Assembly (NCBI GenBank): GCA_023374025.1
Contig: SIJG01000007.1
Span: forward strand, 1,965,852-2,029,851
Source: Heterodera schachtii
Lineage: Eukaryota > Nematoda > Chromadorea > Rhabditida > Heteroderidae
Direction of reading: 5' to 3'
DNA: 64,000 bases
Part shown: positions 40,901 through 55,900 of the stretch, piece by piece
How positions within the stretch are numbered: the first letter of the stretch is position 1
How the letters are laid out: each line of letters starts with the position of its first letter
Translations under genes and position numbers: made by a program
Notes under the pieces: model-generated
The model's input: only the letters and a program-made list of their open reading frames with translations
What the model was told of the DNA's origin: nothing
Database searches by the model: none

Positions 40901-43900
40901 GCCCCTCCAAATTGTTTTGGATTGTCATGTTCGTTTTATTGAAATAGCCCAGCTAAATTTTCATATTTCATTATAGGATAATTTACACCGAATTCGAAAT
41001 CGTGGCCAAATTCGCTTTTCAATTCGGATTTTGGCCTTGGAATGGGGACACAGTCGGCAATAACAAAGTGTACAAGACGGAGTATGTGTTCGGAGTTCAG
41101 CGCATTCAGGGCTTTGCCGGCAAGGACGTCGCCCTGCTCATCGCACTCTTTTTCCACCGGTAAAAACGACGTGAGGGATTTCACACATAAATGGGTTTTT
41201 TTAAGTTATATGTTGAGGAAATTTGGACTTTGGAGAGACGCAAGTTCCGACAGATTGATTAACGAAATGCCCAAAAAACGGATGGACAATGGGTCATCTT
41301 CATCATCATCTGCTGAGAAAAGTCCTCAGAAATCGACTCAATCGACGGTTGTTCCGTCGTCGAGTGGAGAAAACTTTGAATCGGTGGCCAAGGCACAACA
41401 GGAACAGGTAATTTGGATTTTTTGGTAGTTTAAAACCTAAAGCAAAAATAGGACTCCGACGACATCGAAAAGGGCATAAAGCGACAAAGGCCGTCATCGG
41501 ATTCCGTTGAAGAGAATGGAAAAGAGACTCAATCCATCGAAAAGGATGAGAGAACAGTTGCACCAATGGTTGGTCTTATATTAATTTGTATAATAGTAAT
41601 TAAATTTTCATAAGGAATTGCCATCAAAAGATGAGAAACGGGACAGCATTATGCTCGGATTCGTTCAAAAGGTATTTTGTTTTGATTGGCATTTTCTTTT
41701 CCCTGTCAATTATTTCCCTCAATTCATTCTCCCATTGTCAGCTCATTTTCCCCAAATTCCGTTACATCCGCGACCTCTATCCGCTGATGTTCTTCCTGGA
41801 CGTGCTGTGCATGTTAATTGTTGTCTTTGGCTATTCATCTTTTGGCGAAGGTGGCACAGGCGACGTTGTTTCGGACATTCAGGCACTGATTGGTTACCAT
41901 TTCACTTTTTAAACCATTTTAACCCCAATTCAGAGCAATCGCATCCCTATAATGATGGTCGCCATTATTCTGATCCAATCTTTGCTGATTGTCATCGATC
42001 GCGGCCTTTATCTGAGAAAGGCGGTGGTTGCCAAACTCATTTACCATTTGGTCACTTTGGTTTTGGTCCATGTTTGGATCTTCTTCATTTTGCCAAGTTA
42101 CACGAGAAAGTCCGTGCCATTTCCTATCTTTTAACATAGAAATTCAATTTAAACTTTAAAGGGAAGTTTTCTACAATTATACCGCAAAAACTCTCTACTT
42201 TGTGAAATGCATTTACTTCCTGATTTCGGCATGGCAAATTCGCAATGGTTACCCCTCATTATGTGTCGGCAATTTACTCACCCATTCGTATGGGTTGATC
42301 AACATGGTGCTTTTCAAAATGTAATTTTCTTTTTTTATCAAATTTATTATTAACATGACAAATTAAATTCAGCTTTATGCTCACCCCATTTGTGTTCGAA
42401 TTGAGGACAGCCATTGATTGGGTAGGCATTTTATTCTTTCTTTTAACCCTTTTATTTTGTAATTTCGGCATTTTAAGACATGGACAGACACTTCGATGCC
42501 AATTTTCGACTTTTTCAACATGGAGAATTTTTACGCTGTGATTTACAACTTGAAGTGCGCTCGCACTTTTGAGTTGGCATTTCCCGCCCCGCGGGGCGAA
42601 GCCAAAGGGGCGGTGATCAAATATATGATGGGCCTTCCATTTATCATCGTGCTCATTTTGCTCGTCTGGTCGCCAATCATCGCCTTCGCTCTGATCAACA
42701 CCATTGGAAAAGTGCAGTCGCCGGACAGTGTGACTCTGATCGCCAGTTTGGAGGGATACCCGGTTCGTTTTGCTTTTTATTTAATTGTAAATCATATTTA
42801 TTTTAATTAACAGGCGATTTACAAAATGGAAGCGCAGGGCTCTGATGAAATAAAAAACTTTGAATATGCTCAGCTGGAGGAACTGAAGAAGAAATTTGGA
42901 GATCTGACGGAGCGAATAAAAGATTTCAACGACGGATTGGGGGACAGAGTTCGGATGGCGGTCGCGTTTATCAATCAGTACTCACACACAGACGTTTTGG
43001 TACATTTTTTAAAATATTTTTATAATTGTCATTTTATTTTGTTTTAGAAAATTCGATTTCGGCCCGAGTCGGAAACATCTTGGCAAATATCCCCCGAGTC
43101 TTTGGAGGCACTGAAAGCCGCATTGAGCAACAATTCCACAATCAAATTGAACTTCCATTTGGAATTCACCAGGCCGAGCCCTGACGGGAAAAAAGACCCG
43201 CAAAAACATTCAAAGACTTTTACAGTCGATGCAAACAGTTCGGCAATCCTTCATGCCATTGAAAATAACGAACAATGGGTACAAAATTATGCCAACCTTA
43301 TTTTCAATCCAAAAAACTTAAGGCAAACATTTCGAATGCCCTGCCGCTGTATTTGTCCGTTCCAAGTCAAGGCGAAGTCCAAGCAGCGCGCCTTTTGCAT
43401 TTGGTCGCTTTGAAGCCGGACGAAGGCCAATCGGAATACACTTACAATTATTGGGCCATGAAATTGTCGCCACAAACACAGCAAAATGCGTCCTATTGGA
43501 CCAGTCAAGTTGATCTCAACCCGAATATGACGCTGTACAACATTTGGGAGCCGACAAAAGTGACCTATGGGATGGACCGTTCGCTTCATTACACCGAATT
43601 TGTGGCCTTTGTGGACCGCGTGTTCCCCTCGTGGTTGGACAGTTACGTCCAGGGAGGGTAAGTGAAAGCACCAGACATGCAAAATGGACCTCGTTTCCCC
43701 ACCCCCAGCATCATTCTCATGTACGCCGGCATTGTGCTCGTTGTGGGCCGTCTTATCCGCGGATTCGTCTCCTCACAGCCATTGGACGTGATCATCAACG
43801 AAATTCCGAACCCCGACTATTTGCTCAAAATTTGTTTGGACATTTATTTGGTGCGCGAGGCGGGCGACTTTTTGCTGGAGCAGGTAAACAACCGACTAAA

Positions 43901-46900
43901 AACAATTAAATTTGACACAACAATGTCCATTTTAAGGATCTTTTCGCCAAATTGATCTTCCTCTTCCGCTCCCCGCAAACACTGATCAGATGGACACGTC
44001 ACAAATCCAAAACCGAGTGATGATCATTTTAACAGCAATTATTTTTACTTTTATTTTCTATTTTTGATTCGACTCTCCACCCTTTCCCAAGTTTCTTGTC
44101 CTCTCTTACATTATTTCTTTTGAACTGTTCCGAGCCTTTCAGGGTTGGAATTAGCCTCAAATATACATAATTTTTCGTCTCGGATCGGTTCGTTCTTTGT
44201 ATTTTTCGCTGTTTCTGTCTCTGTTTGCTTTTCCTTTCGCTTTTCCCATTCAAACGCTTTGTACATAAATTGTATTGCTGCATATTTTCCTTTCTCATCT
44301 CAATTTTCCGTCCATTTCTACAAATTTTGACATTCTTTTCGTTGATTTGATTCGAGTTTCATAAATGGGACAATTTGCATATATTTATCGAAATGAATCG
44401 TTTCGTAAAATTTGTAAATGTTTAATAAGTGAGTGTAAAAAATGGCGACTGGTGGTAAAATGGGATTCGGAGAGATTGTGCCGAAACTGAGTCAGGTGAC
44501 CGAATGGGACACAATGGCCAATCAGGTGGACACGAGTCGTTTGTGCATAATTAGGCTTACTGATTTCCTTCGCTTTTTCAGTCCCTCGCCGAAGGCTTAC
44601 GCTGCGAGATAAAACAGACGTGGGACGGGAAGCCGTTGGATGGGCACGGACCCATCAAAATTTGGATGCGATGGCATTTCCGGCGAATGTTCGGGCAACC
44701 CCACAAAAGAGTGGTGAGACAATGGCATTATTTGCTTGGGATGCCGGCAAAAAATTCGTCATCTTAATTCTTTATAGATTCGGGTGGAGATAGAAGCTCC
44801 GCTCGTCGATGACCCCGAACCGCCCAGCGAATTCGCCGGCATTTGTACGGATGTGAGTAAATTGGCAAGGGGTCGGGCGGGACAACAGTTGCACATTTTT
44901 CAAGCTGTACAACTACGAATGTGTGGAGCTGTTCTTTGCCAATGACAAGGGCTTTTACACGGAGGTAATTAATTAATTTGTAAATTAACTTTTGAGGAAT
45001 GGCATTTTGGCCTTATTGGGTTGGCATCCGTTTCTGAGTGCACACATTTCTCATTGTCAGGTGGAAGTCGGTCCGCACGGGCATTGGCTCGTCCTTCTCC
45101 ACAAAGGCTACAGACAATGCTTTAACAGTGGCGACAATTTGCAATTGGAAGTGAAAAACGAATGGAAGGGCACCGAATGGCACTGCCAATTGGAAATTCC
45201 GTTGGCATATTTGCCGGGAAGTAAGCCAAGCAAAAGCCACTCACTCTGTCCCGTGCTTTGTTTGCTTCAGATGTGACCAAATTCAACGCGTACGCTTTGC
45301 ACGGTTCTGACGAACAGCGCCATTTCGAGGCACTGCACGCGGTCACCGACGGCACACTGACGGAGCCGGACTTCCACAATCTGATGTTTTTTGGCAAACT
45401 CGACACGAAACGAATCATTCCGGATGGATACAATCGGACGGTGTTCAACGACCTCAAATACGGCGACCTTTGGGAAGAAGCCACCAGCGACAAATGAAAA
45501 GCCGAAATTGACATTTTAACACTTTTTATCGTTGTGTATTTATGGGCTTTTGGTACTTATCATTCTTTGTTTATGGTTGTTTACGAATAAATCAATTAAT
45601 TATTAATTAACTAATTAATTAATGGTCATTTTATCAGTCAAACGTTCTCTTCCCTTTTATTTGTTTGTTTTGCAAATCATTTGCTGTGACTCTCTTTTTC
45701 GTTTCTCTCCGTTTTCCCATGTTTACCCCTGGCGACGATTTCTGCGCCGCCTGCGGTTCCATCATGCAAACTCCGAATGAATTGACCGCCGGCTCCGGTG
45801 TCACCAATTTCATCAAATGCTCCGTCTGCGATGCCAAATGGCCCTATAAAAGTGGGCATTCCCCCGGGGTTTTGCCATTCGTTGCACAAAAGTTGGTTGC
45901 TGGCGTTTGCAGTTGTCCACGGCCAATTGCTTAGTCGGCACGAAAGGAATTTCGAGCAGCGAAACGCCGTGGGGGAAGAGCGGCAAAAACAGCAGAGAAA
46001 AGAGACGGCGGGGGAAGAGGAGGAGGAGGACGTAACGGTGGAACACGTGTGCCCGAAGTGCGAGTGGACCACGGCGACTTACACCACGCAACAGACGCGG
46101 TCAGCAGACGAGGGACAGACAGTGTTCTACCAATGTGTGCGATGCAAACACCGGAGCATCGAATATTCATAGAGAGAGGGCGAAGATCAGAGAAGAGAGA
46201 CAAAGAAAGGGCAGACGGACGGACGGACGAACGAATCGCCACGCTTTTGAGTCTGTCGTCTACGAAATTCGCAGGATTTTCTTTGGATTTTATTGGCAAA
46301 AAAGTTGTTGTTGAGTTGCTAAAATGCTGTCAAAGTTTGGAGTTCGCGCCGGGAGGGGGGGGGGGGGGGGGAGGTCCCTCCGCCCCTTTCCTTCGTTTGT
46401 CCATCAGCGAGCGGAAGTGTCAAAGGGGGACAATCATCAAACACTTCCGCCCTTCCCCCTTTCCCCGTTCTCCCCCCTCCCCTCCCCCTGGGGTCATTTC
46501 CCCCCGCTCGCCCTGTGCCCGTCCCGCACTGTCCACCCCCCCCCCCCCCCCGCCCATCGCTCCTATCGATTGTTTGCCATTTCCAACTCCCATCCATAAG
46601 TGTGTCCCTCCGACCGTCCTTCGTCCCCCCTGACTCATCTTCACCTTTCTTCCACCATTTGTCCGCCGCTGTTGTCCATTCAAATGGAAATTCTTCAATC
46701 GGATGAATGGGACTTCAAATCCCCGCCCTTCTCACTTCCATCGCCTTCGTCCGCCCTTTGCTTCTGTCCGTCCATTAGCGTCGATCCCCCCCCCCCCCCC
46801 CCTCCCACTTCATTTCCCATTCATTCAAAGTTCCGTCTATCGTTTTCACAGATTCCCCTCCCTTAGCGCTTTGTGCCGTCTTAATGACTCGGCTTCTCAC

Positions 46901-49900
46901 TTTTCCCTCCATTCTCTCTCTTTTTCTTTTGTGTTTGGTGCCGACTTCGTTCGCCACTCATTTGCCCTACGGAGTCGAAGACGGCGATGAGGTCGAACGA
47001 ATTAGTGCCGAATTGGCCAATTCTTTCTCATTAACAGTCGCTTAGGAACTTCACTTTGCTGGGAGGCCTTTCGTCCGACAAATTCTCCCCAAACATTTCG
47101 CTTTCTTCGAACGTCCCCACCATTCGCTGTTCATTTCCGCGAACGGTGCCGTTTCATTTGACGACTCTTTTGGTAACCAAAAAAGGGCAAAGTAACGAAA
47201 ATGCCCAGTTGAATGTTGCCAATTTTAGACCCAAATTCCAAGGAATTGGACACCGAGCGAAGGGATTTAATCGCCGTTTTCCATGTCCCCTCAAAGGACG
47301 GCAAAGTTTTTTTCCGGTAAATTCTCACTCTGTTCCTTTTTCTGTGAATTCTTTGACTTACTTTTGAAGGAGTTCTGGTGCGTCTGACTTGCTGACTAAA
47401 GAACTTTCGGCAAAGATTCGACGTGCTTTTAGCGCCCACCAATTTGAGGCGGACGCGGTGGTGTTGGTCACATGGGACGGATTGGGACAAGAGGACGGCA
47501 CAATGGGAGAAGGGGGAAACACTTTTCAGGTGGGGGGGGGGGGGAGGAACAGAAAAGGGGAGGAAATGCCCTTAGATTGGAGGAGGGCAGGGGGTGGGAA
47601 TGCCAATGCCCCCGTGGCATTGGCATTCCTCGGCTAACTTGTAAGCCGACGCGTTAATTGGCATGGTTAGAAATGATTTGATTGTGTGCCATTCCATGTC
47701 TTCTCTTCCATTTTCAATTTGTGCAGCTCGCCTTGGCCACCGATGGCAATGAAACGTACGCTCTTTTGGTGTACAGCCGAATTCGATGGGTGCAAGCGGC
47801 GGACGGACGTTTTGCACAGGCGGGCTTTTTCTCGTCAGACGGACGCAGTGAGAAAATGACCAACTCGGGCAGTCAGAACATTGGCAATGTGATCAGGTGG
47901 GAATTGAAGGGGACAAAGGCGAAGTGATCAAAGAGAAGGACAAAGAGACATTGGAAAACGATTGACTGCAAAGGAAATGATTCAAAAAAAAAAATAAATA
48001 TGATCAATGAAACGAGTTTATCAGTGCAGTGTTCGGTTTCAAATGGTTGCATTGAAATTTTGATACGATTTGTCATGGCTTTGCTCTTGGCACAAATGCC
48101 GTCCAATCTCAGGGACACTAACTTCTTGGAGCCGGGTCTGTTCCTCTACCGCATTTCGGGCTCCCATCCGTTGGACCCGCGCCAGGGCCAAAAGGGCGCC
48201 GGCGGAAGTCTAACGGGGGAAGAGGAAAGCGACTACGAATATCAGCAGGAGCAGCAGGACTACGAGCCGGGGGACCAAATCTGTAAGCTGATTTGACCGT
48301 TGGTTGCCAATGTTCGCGAGTGATTCAGCGGAATGTCCGCCCGACCCTTTCCGCGACTCGTGCCCACCCAACTGCAACGTGCTGTTGGACGACAATCAGT
48401 GCTCCCTTTGCATTTGTTCAAGTACGTCTTCGAGACGTCGCGCACCCATTGCCATTTTCAGGTGTTATTTCGGAGAATTTGGCCGGGTCGGCCTACGAAA
48501 AGCACTCAAACGGTTTGCCCTCGGGCAATGTTTTGCCAATGCTTCAAAAGTTTTTTTCAGACATTTCTCCCGACCGTTCGCTTCGTCCGTTGCCCATGGC
48601 CACTCTCTCCGCCTCTCAGCGCACTTCCGACTTGAGCTGTACGCCTCGGCAGGGTCGCCTCCAATGCCATCCCAGGTGACCATCACTTTCGGCACTTTGC
48701 CAATCCTCGCAAATTCAATTCTCCTTTACTCGCAGTGCCAATTGCATCCAGCAGAACAACGGCTACTGTTGCCAATGTGACAACGGCTTCATCGGCAACG
48801 GCGTCGAGTGTTTGGCGAAGGACGGACCGTTGCGAATCAATGGAATGTTTGAAGCGGCACTGAACGGAAAGCAAATGCAACGGACGGACCTTTTCGGTCG
48901 GAGATCTTTCACTGATTAATCAACCTCACATGGATTGTGCTCTGATCAGTGAACTTCTTTCGGTCATTTCAGCGTACGTTCAGCCCGCGGAGGGCCAACA
49001 ACACACGGCACTGGCCAAAGTGCCGCCCGAAATGGGCTGGGCACTGCTCCTTTTGGACGCACTGTCCACGCCGTTCGGTTGGCTTTTCGCCAAAGTGCCA
49101 GCAGATGCGCAGCAGCAGAACGGATTCCAACTTAGCGGCGGCAATTTCACTCGGATCGTTAACATTCATTTGGGTCGGTGTTTCTGATCGCCCAAATTTA
49201 CACTGTTTTTCTGATCAGTGCCAATAATCAATCAGATAATTGAACAGGTGAACGTTATGCGCTGGTCATTCGACAAGAATTTGCTGATCGTCAGTTCAAT
49301 GAGCACTTTTCCGTCAATGTTTTCGTCAGCGGAACTTTGCCCGAGTTGCGCGGCCCCGTCCAAGTGACAGTGCCCGAATTTGAGGAGACTTATCGCAGAG
49401 AGAGAGCCGGTGAATGAAGAATGAATCATCGAATCAGCTTTTGCGATTTGGGGGAAAGAAAAAAGGAAGGAAGGACCAACTGATTGATTCTGCCAAGGTC
49501 TTCTCCGTGCCTATTCCGAACGGCACTTAAATGTGCGCGCCGCGGGGGAAGAGGAGACGAAATTCCGCGTGACAACGGTAAAATCAGACGGAGGGAGACA
49601 AAAGGCAAATTCAAAAGCGAAGAAACACCCCAATTAAGGACCAGCAAATTCACTTCGTCGAATGTCCCCACAAAGTTCGAATTGCGAAATTTCCATGGGA
49701 AAATCCGCGAAAAATTTAAGGCAAAGCAAAGCGACGCCCTTTCCGTTGTGAAATTCGAACGATTAAACGCCAATTTTAATCAAGAAGAAAGTGTAGTGCG
49801 ATTCGCATCGCAAAGTCGCATTGTGAGCAAAGGAGGAGAAGAGAACGAAGGCGGAGGGACGGACGACAGACAGGTGGGGAAGAAGGAAGATGGAAATAAT

Positions 49901-52900
49901 AGATAGGAAAATGGAGAGGGAAAATGATCGGAATTGGGGAAGGAAAGTGTCAAAGTGATCGGAGAATGAGGAAGGAAAGTGATCGGAAAAAGGGAAAGAA
50001 AAGTGATCGGAGAATGAGGAAGGAAAGTGATCGGAAAAAGGGAAAGAGCAAAGTGATCGGAGAATGAGGAAGGAAAGTGATCGGAAAAAGGGAAAGAGCA
50101 AAGTGATCGGAGAATGAGGAAGGAAAGTGATCGGAAAAAGGGAAAGAGCAAAGTGATCGGAGAATGAGGAAGGAAAGTGATCGGAGAATGAGGAAGGAAA
50201 GTGATCGGAAAGAGGGAAAGCAAAGTGATCGGAGAATGAGGAAGGAAAGTGATCGGAAAATAAGGAAGGAAAGTGATCGGAAAGAGTGAAAGCAAAGTGA
50301 TCGGAAAATAAGGAAGGAAAGTGATCGGGAATTGGGGAGGGAAAGTGATCGGAAATAGGAAGGAAAGTGATCGGGAATTGGGGAGGGAAAGTGATCGGAA
50401 ATTGGGGAAGGAAAGTGATCGGAAAAAGAGAAAGTAAAGTGATCGGAAATGGGAAGGAAGTGATCGGAATTGGGGAGGGAAAGTGATCGGAAATGGGAAG
50501 AAGTGATCGGAAAAAGGAGAAGGAAGTGATCGGAAATGAGAAGGAAAGTGATCGGAATTGGGGAAGAAAGCGATCGAATTGGGGTCCAATTGATCTTGAT
50601 GCAATAAGAAGGTTCCCCCCCAAATGATCGAAAATGGGGAAGGAAAGTTATCGGAAAAAGAAAGCAGTGATCGGAAAATAGATAATGAATGGAAAAAACG
50701 GGAAGAGAAGACAAATGGAGGGGAAAGCAAGCGATCATTTGGGGTTCCTCCAATTTGTCTTCCTTTGCTCATGCCAATCTAAACATGGCTCCCCCCCCCC
50801 CCAATCATTGCCTTTCCCTCCCCTCTTGAGGACGCGTGCTCTTCTGGGCGTCACTTCTGCTCCCTTCCAAATATGGTTTCAATGTCCCTTTAATGATGCC
50901 ACTTTTGTCCCTCTTAATGTCTGTGTGCCAACTTCGTCCTCCTACCGTTGCGAGTGCCGTTTTGGCTTCCAATTGGTGCAGGACAACAGCGTGGAGCAGG
51001 GGATCACTTGCCAACCGATTGGTGATCATTTAATGGATTCATTTAATCAGCTGAAAACAGTTTCCGAAACGTCTCAAAACATTGAGCAGCATGGCACTGC
51101 TGCCAAACAACAGCCTTTACAGCGCGGTGAATGCACTCGGCACGACCAATGCCACCAATGGGGTCAGCTGCCGGCATCCCTCCCCCCCCCCCCATTGGTC
51201 ACTTTAATTTAGGTGAATGCGTTTTTCATTCTTTGCCAGGCCATCCTGGCAAATGCAAATGCCGTGGATGGTATGTCGGAGATGGCTTCAGTCATTGCGG
51301 ACCGCCGGGTAAAAAGGGGAGGCATTTTTGATGCTAATTAATTTTGGAGTGGCATTTCAGAAGAACCACCGCCACAGCAAACGCCCGTCCAAAAGCAGCC
51401 AAAAGGTGGGGGAGAGAGTGCCTTTGATTGCCTAATCGATCATTTTAGGAACAATTTGTCGAGGTAAGCACTCAAAGCGAAGCCGTTTTTAGAATAATGA
51501 ACCATTAGATGATACATTTCGGCATTCCCCTCCCCCTCTCTAAAATGCCAATTTCCCCCATTTGTTCGGCATTTTTCATTTGAAATGTCCGTCCATGTTC
51601 GCCCATTTAGGAGATTCTGAGTGTGGCGACAATGCACAATGTGATGTCACTGAATGATGGGTATTGGCTGTGCAAATGCAGCTCAGGATTTAGAGGGGAT
51701 GGGATGGAATGTGTGCAAATTGGGGAGGAAACGGAGGAGGAAAAGCAAAGGGAAACGAACATTGGGGGAACGGCGGAAGAGAAGGAGGACGGCGGAGACA
51801 GGCGGAAACAATGCGCGGAACAGGCGGAGTCTGTGGGCGGAAGAAATCGGGAAAATACCGAAGGGATCGCCACCGTACCCCTCCCCCCCCCCCTCCGATT
51901 ACAGTTGCCACCCCAACGGACACTGTGTGTTGGACGATGACTTGGCCTCCGTCCACTTTTGCGAATGCCTCCCCGGATTCACCGGCGATGGGGTCGAAAG
52001 CTGCGAGCGGTCCGGTAAGTCAGCTGACTGCCGACGGGGCAATCTTTGCCGGGTTTTGCCATTTTCAGAAGAGTGCAGTCCGACTGACCCGGGCCAAGGC
52101 TGTGCCGACCCGAGCGAAGAGTGCCGTTTTGAGCACTCTCTTCAGAAGTTCGCGTGCCATTGTCGTAGCGGATTTCTGAAGGGTTCGACCGGACGCTGCG
52201 AGTATCAAATCGGTTGGTCGTTTTTCGGCATTTCAATTGGCCATTTTCATTCCCCGTCGTCCCTTTGCCTTCAGTTCAATCGGCCGATCCGTGCCGCCAA
52301 TGCGGTGCCAATGCGCAATGTGTGAAGGACGCGGAAGACCAAAGGAACTGCGTGTGCAACGTCGGATTCACCGGCAACGGATTCGAATGTCGCAGAGAAT
52401 GTGAGGGAAATGAAAAGGAAGCGCAGGGGTTTAATAATTGGGCAATTTTGAAGGGTAATTAGGAGCAATTAAACGGACAAACGGAGAATTATCAGTGGGT
52501 AATAAGCGCCACTTCACTTTTCAGCCAATTGTTTGGATGATGCGTCGTTGTGCAGTCCAAACGCGCAATGTTTGCCGGACGGAGCGACTCGCGACTATTT
52601 GTGCGTGTGCAATTACGGATACTCGGGCGATGGACGGACATGCGAAGGTGGAATAAACTCTGCAGCAAAAGCCCAACAAATCGCTGCCCTTTAGCGATGG
52701 CACCAAACGCGCGAGGGGACGGCACCGAAAGTTTGCTAATCGGGCGGGGAATGGCCATCATTCAGCGAACGCGGGAACCCAACGGGAACGGCAAGCAGGT
52801 CGGGCAACTGAAATGGCATTTATATCCGTCATTCTTTGCTTTTCTGTGCAGTTGGTTGTTTTACCCCATCAAATTGTGGTGGACATCGAATTCGATTGTC

Positions 52901-55900
52901 ATTCGGGTGACCATTTGTCCGCTTTTCCCTTTTCTCACAGAACAAATTCAGAACGTTTCTTTTGGAGTGATATTTCCGGACATTCCATTCGTTCTGCTTT
53001 TCTCAATGGCACTGGGCTCAGTTCCAACTTTTCCGAAGTGCTCCGAAGCCCCGAGGGTTTTTGCCGTTTCATTTTCACACAAAAGGGAAATTTGCGCAGG
53101 GATTGCCATTGATTGGCCTTCGCGCAACATTTACTATGTGGACAGCATCAAAAACGAATTGGGAGTGTTGAGCATCGACGGACGCTTTCAGAAGGCTTTG
53201 CTGACGGAGGGACTGAACAATCCGAGGCATTCATTCTCTCCCCCATTCATTGGCATTTAATTTGAATTCCAACAGGGCATTGGTAATCGACTTGGAAAGT
53301 CGGCATTTGTATTACTCCGATTGGTCCCGAGAAGGGCCCAAAATTGGCAGAGTTTCGTTGGATGGAACTGCAAATGAAAGTCGGTTCGGAGAGATCACTC
53401 CCAAACAATCGTTGGACAACGACGGACTTTTCAGTTTTCATTTCGGACGACGTGCACTTGCCCAACGGAATGGTTCTGCTGCAGCAGCGGAGATGGCTTT
53501 GTTGGGTGGACGCGGGCATTCAGCAATTGTCATGCATTGGGCTGGATGGAACGGGGCGAAGAGTGGTCAGTCAGTCAATCAATCATCAGCCATAAGCCAT
53601 GACCCCCCTCCCCCATTTTGGCATCGGAATTAAAATTTTGCCACAATTTTTGACCGTTTCAAAAGAGCGGAGATAAATGGCGAAAGTCACACAAAGAAAA
53701 GTCATTTTCAGATTTACGCCCCGCTTGAGTATCCTTTTGGGCTGACAGTGAATGGAGCGGAGGAACGCTTTTATTGGACCGATTGGAAAGAGTTTGGGTT
53801 TTGATGCCTTCGGCATAACTGCCCCTATTCTTAAGCATGAAAATCCATTCCGTGGATGTGTTCGGCAAAGGGTACACCCAATTTTTGCCAGGAGGTGGCG
53901 GAAAAGGTCCTTTCTCCGGCCCATTTATGGCGCCATTGAAACCGTTGACATTTCAGGAAGGCCTTACGGCGTTCTCAGTTTGCCCACCAAATGCCGTCCC
54001 CACCCGCGTGAGTGGCACTAATACCCCCCCCCCCTCAATTCCCTCCCATTTGTTAAGCATTGTCCGAGTGTATGGCCAACAACGGCGGATGTGCCCATTG
54101 GTGTCTGTCCGGCGCACGACGCGGCACTACGAAGTGCGTTTGTCCGGACAATGTACAGGGATTGGAAGGGTGTTGAAGCGAGAAAGAGACAGACAGACAC
54201 TCAACAGAAATCGATAATTTATTAATTAAAACGACGCAATTATAGTGGGGATAAACAAGCTTTAATTAACAAATTCATTTGATAATTAATTTATTAATAT
54301 GTTGGATTTATCAACATATCAATTTGAAAAATTCTACCGGGTGATTGGTTCACAGCACATAACACATTTTTGTGACTGAATTTTGACAGAGTTAAATTGA
54401 CAAAGGGAGCGGAGACAGACAGACAAAGTCCCGGCGGAATACGACAAACTCAGCAAAATACAGCCGAACAAATTCCTACAGACAAAGGATTGAAAATGTG
54501 AAATGAAATGCTATGTCGTATTCCCTTTGTCAAAATCAATCCTTAGAAGGAAATTAAAAACACAAAGGAGAAAATGACGTCAATTAATTAATTAACCATC
54601 GGTTTTTTCAAGAGAAGAGAAAGAGAGGGCGGAAAAGAACGAATCATTTAATAAAATTAATATCAAATGTCTAATGAACTTAGACGAGGAAGGCAATTAC
54701 AATATTAATTAGGGTTGGGAAGGAGCCAATGTGAAGAGACCCAATGGGCCATCAAGCGCCGAGACAAACTGATAAAGGAAGGGACAGAAAAACTCGATTG
54801 GAGAGATCGTTTTAGCGATTCATTGGCCAAGTCGCCGTCGCCCCCCCCCCCCAATGAATGTCTCTTTTTTGTCCTTCGCCTCCTCTTCGTTCACTGCACT
54901 TTTTCTTGGCTTATTGCCATTGTCCCATTTCGTCTCGGCTGTCCTTTCGCTGCCATCGCTCCTTCGGTTGCCATTTGACTCGACCGTTCAGTGACCGGTA
55001 ACTGTTCTGTTTGTGCATTGTTTTGAGTTAGGCCAATTCTTCCAAATTGATCGGCCAATAAATTATGCCCCTTAAAACAATTAAAAATATGTTTTTGTTG
55101 GGAAATGATTTGGCATTATTTATCCCTCACATTTTCTTTCAATGGTGGAAACGAACGTGCAAATGACGGATGGGTTTGGTAAGAAGGTCGTTGCGGGGTA
55201 AAAAGCCATGCCGGACGAAGTCGGGTAATAAAAAAGCGGTGGAGGAGCAAATTCCATCCCTAAATGAAAGTGATGAGGACGGAAAGGAGACAGAACATGA
55301 CGATACCCGAAGGGTAACAAAAGTTGGGCCCAATCGCAGCGGGGCTAAGCAAAGCGGGGTGCTGAAGAAGGGGGAAGGGGAAGCTGAAGCAAAATGGGGG
55401 GGGGGAGACCGAAAAGACAAAAGGTGGCACAGCTTGCGAACGAAAGCCGACCATGGGACCGGAGGACGGATGGGCAAAGAATTGGCTGGGATTGGGTTGG
55501 ACAGCAAAGAGAGACGGAGGACGAACAGCGGAGGACGCCGGCACCGGAGGATGCTCAAGCGAGTCTTTTGTGGACGGGGCGGGAACATCCGCCGCCGGTG
55601 GAGGCGAATCAGTGACATTTTTGCACGGAATTTGGCATTGACTGTTCGCAAATTGAGCAGTTTGGTGCCGAACGCATGCGGCAGGTTCGCTGTAAGCACT
55701 CGACGGAGAAATCAGTGAAGCCTGAGAAATATAAAAGGATAAATAATGGAAGCAGAAGAATGGAATCTTTCCCAATTGGCACCTCCGTGCTCGAGTTGGC
55801 ATACGGCGGTTGCAACATGGGCAAATGGAGCGGGTGCATTTGGGCAGAAATTGCCGTGCTGCTCGCACTACTGCTGCAGTTCCCACTGGCCATGTCAGCC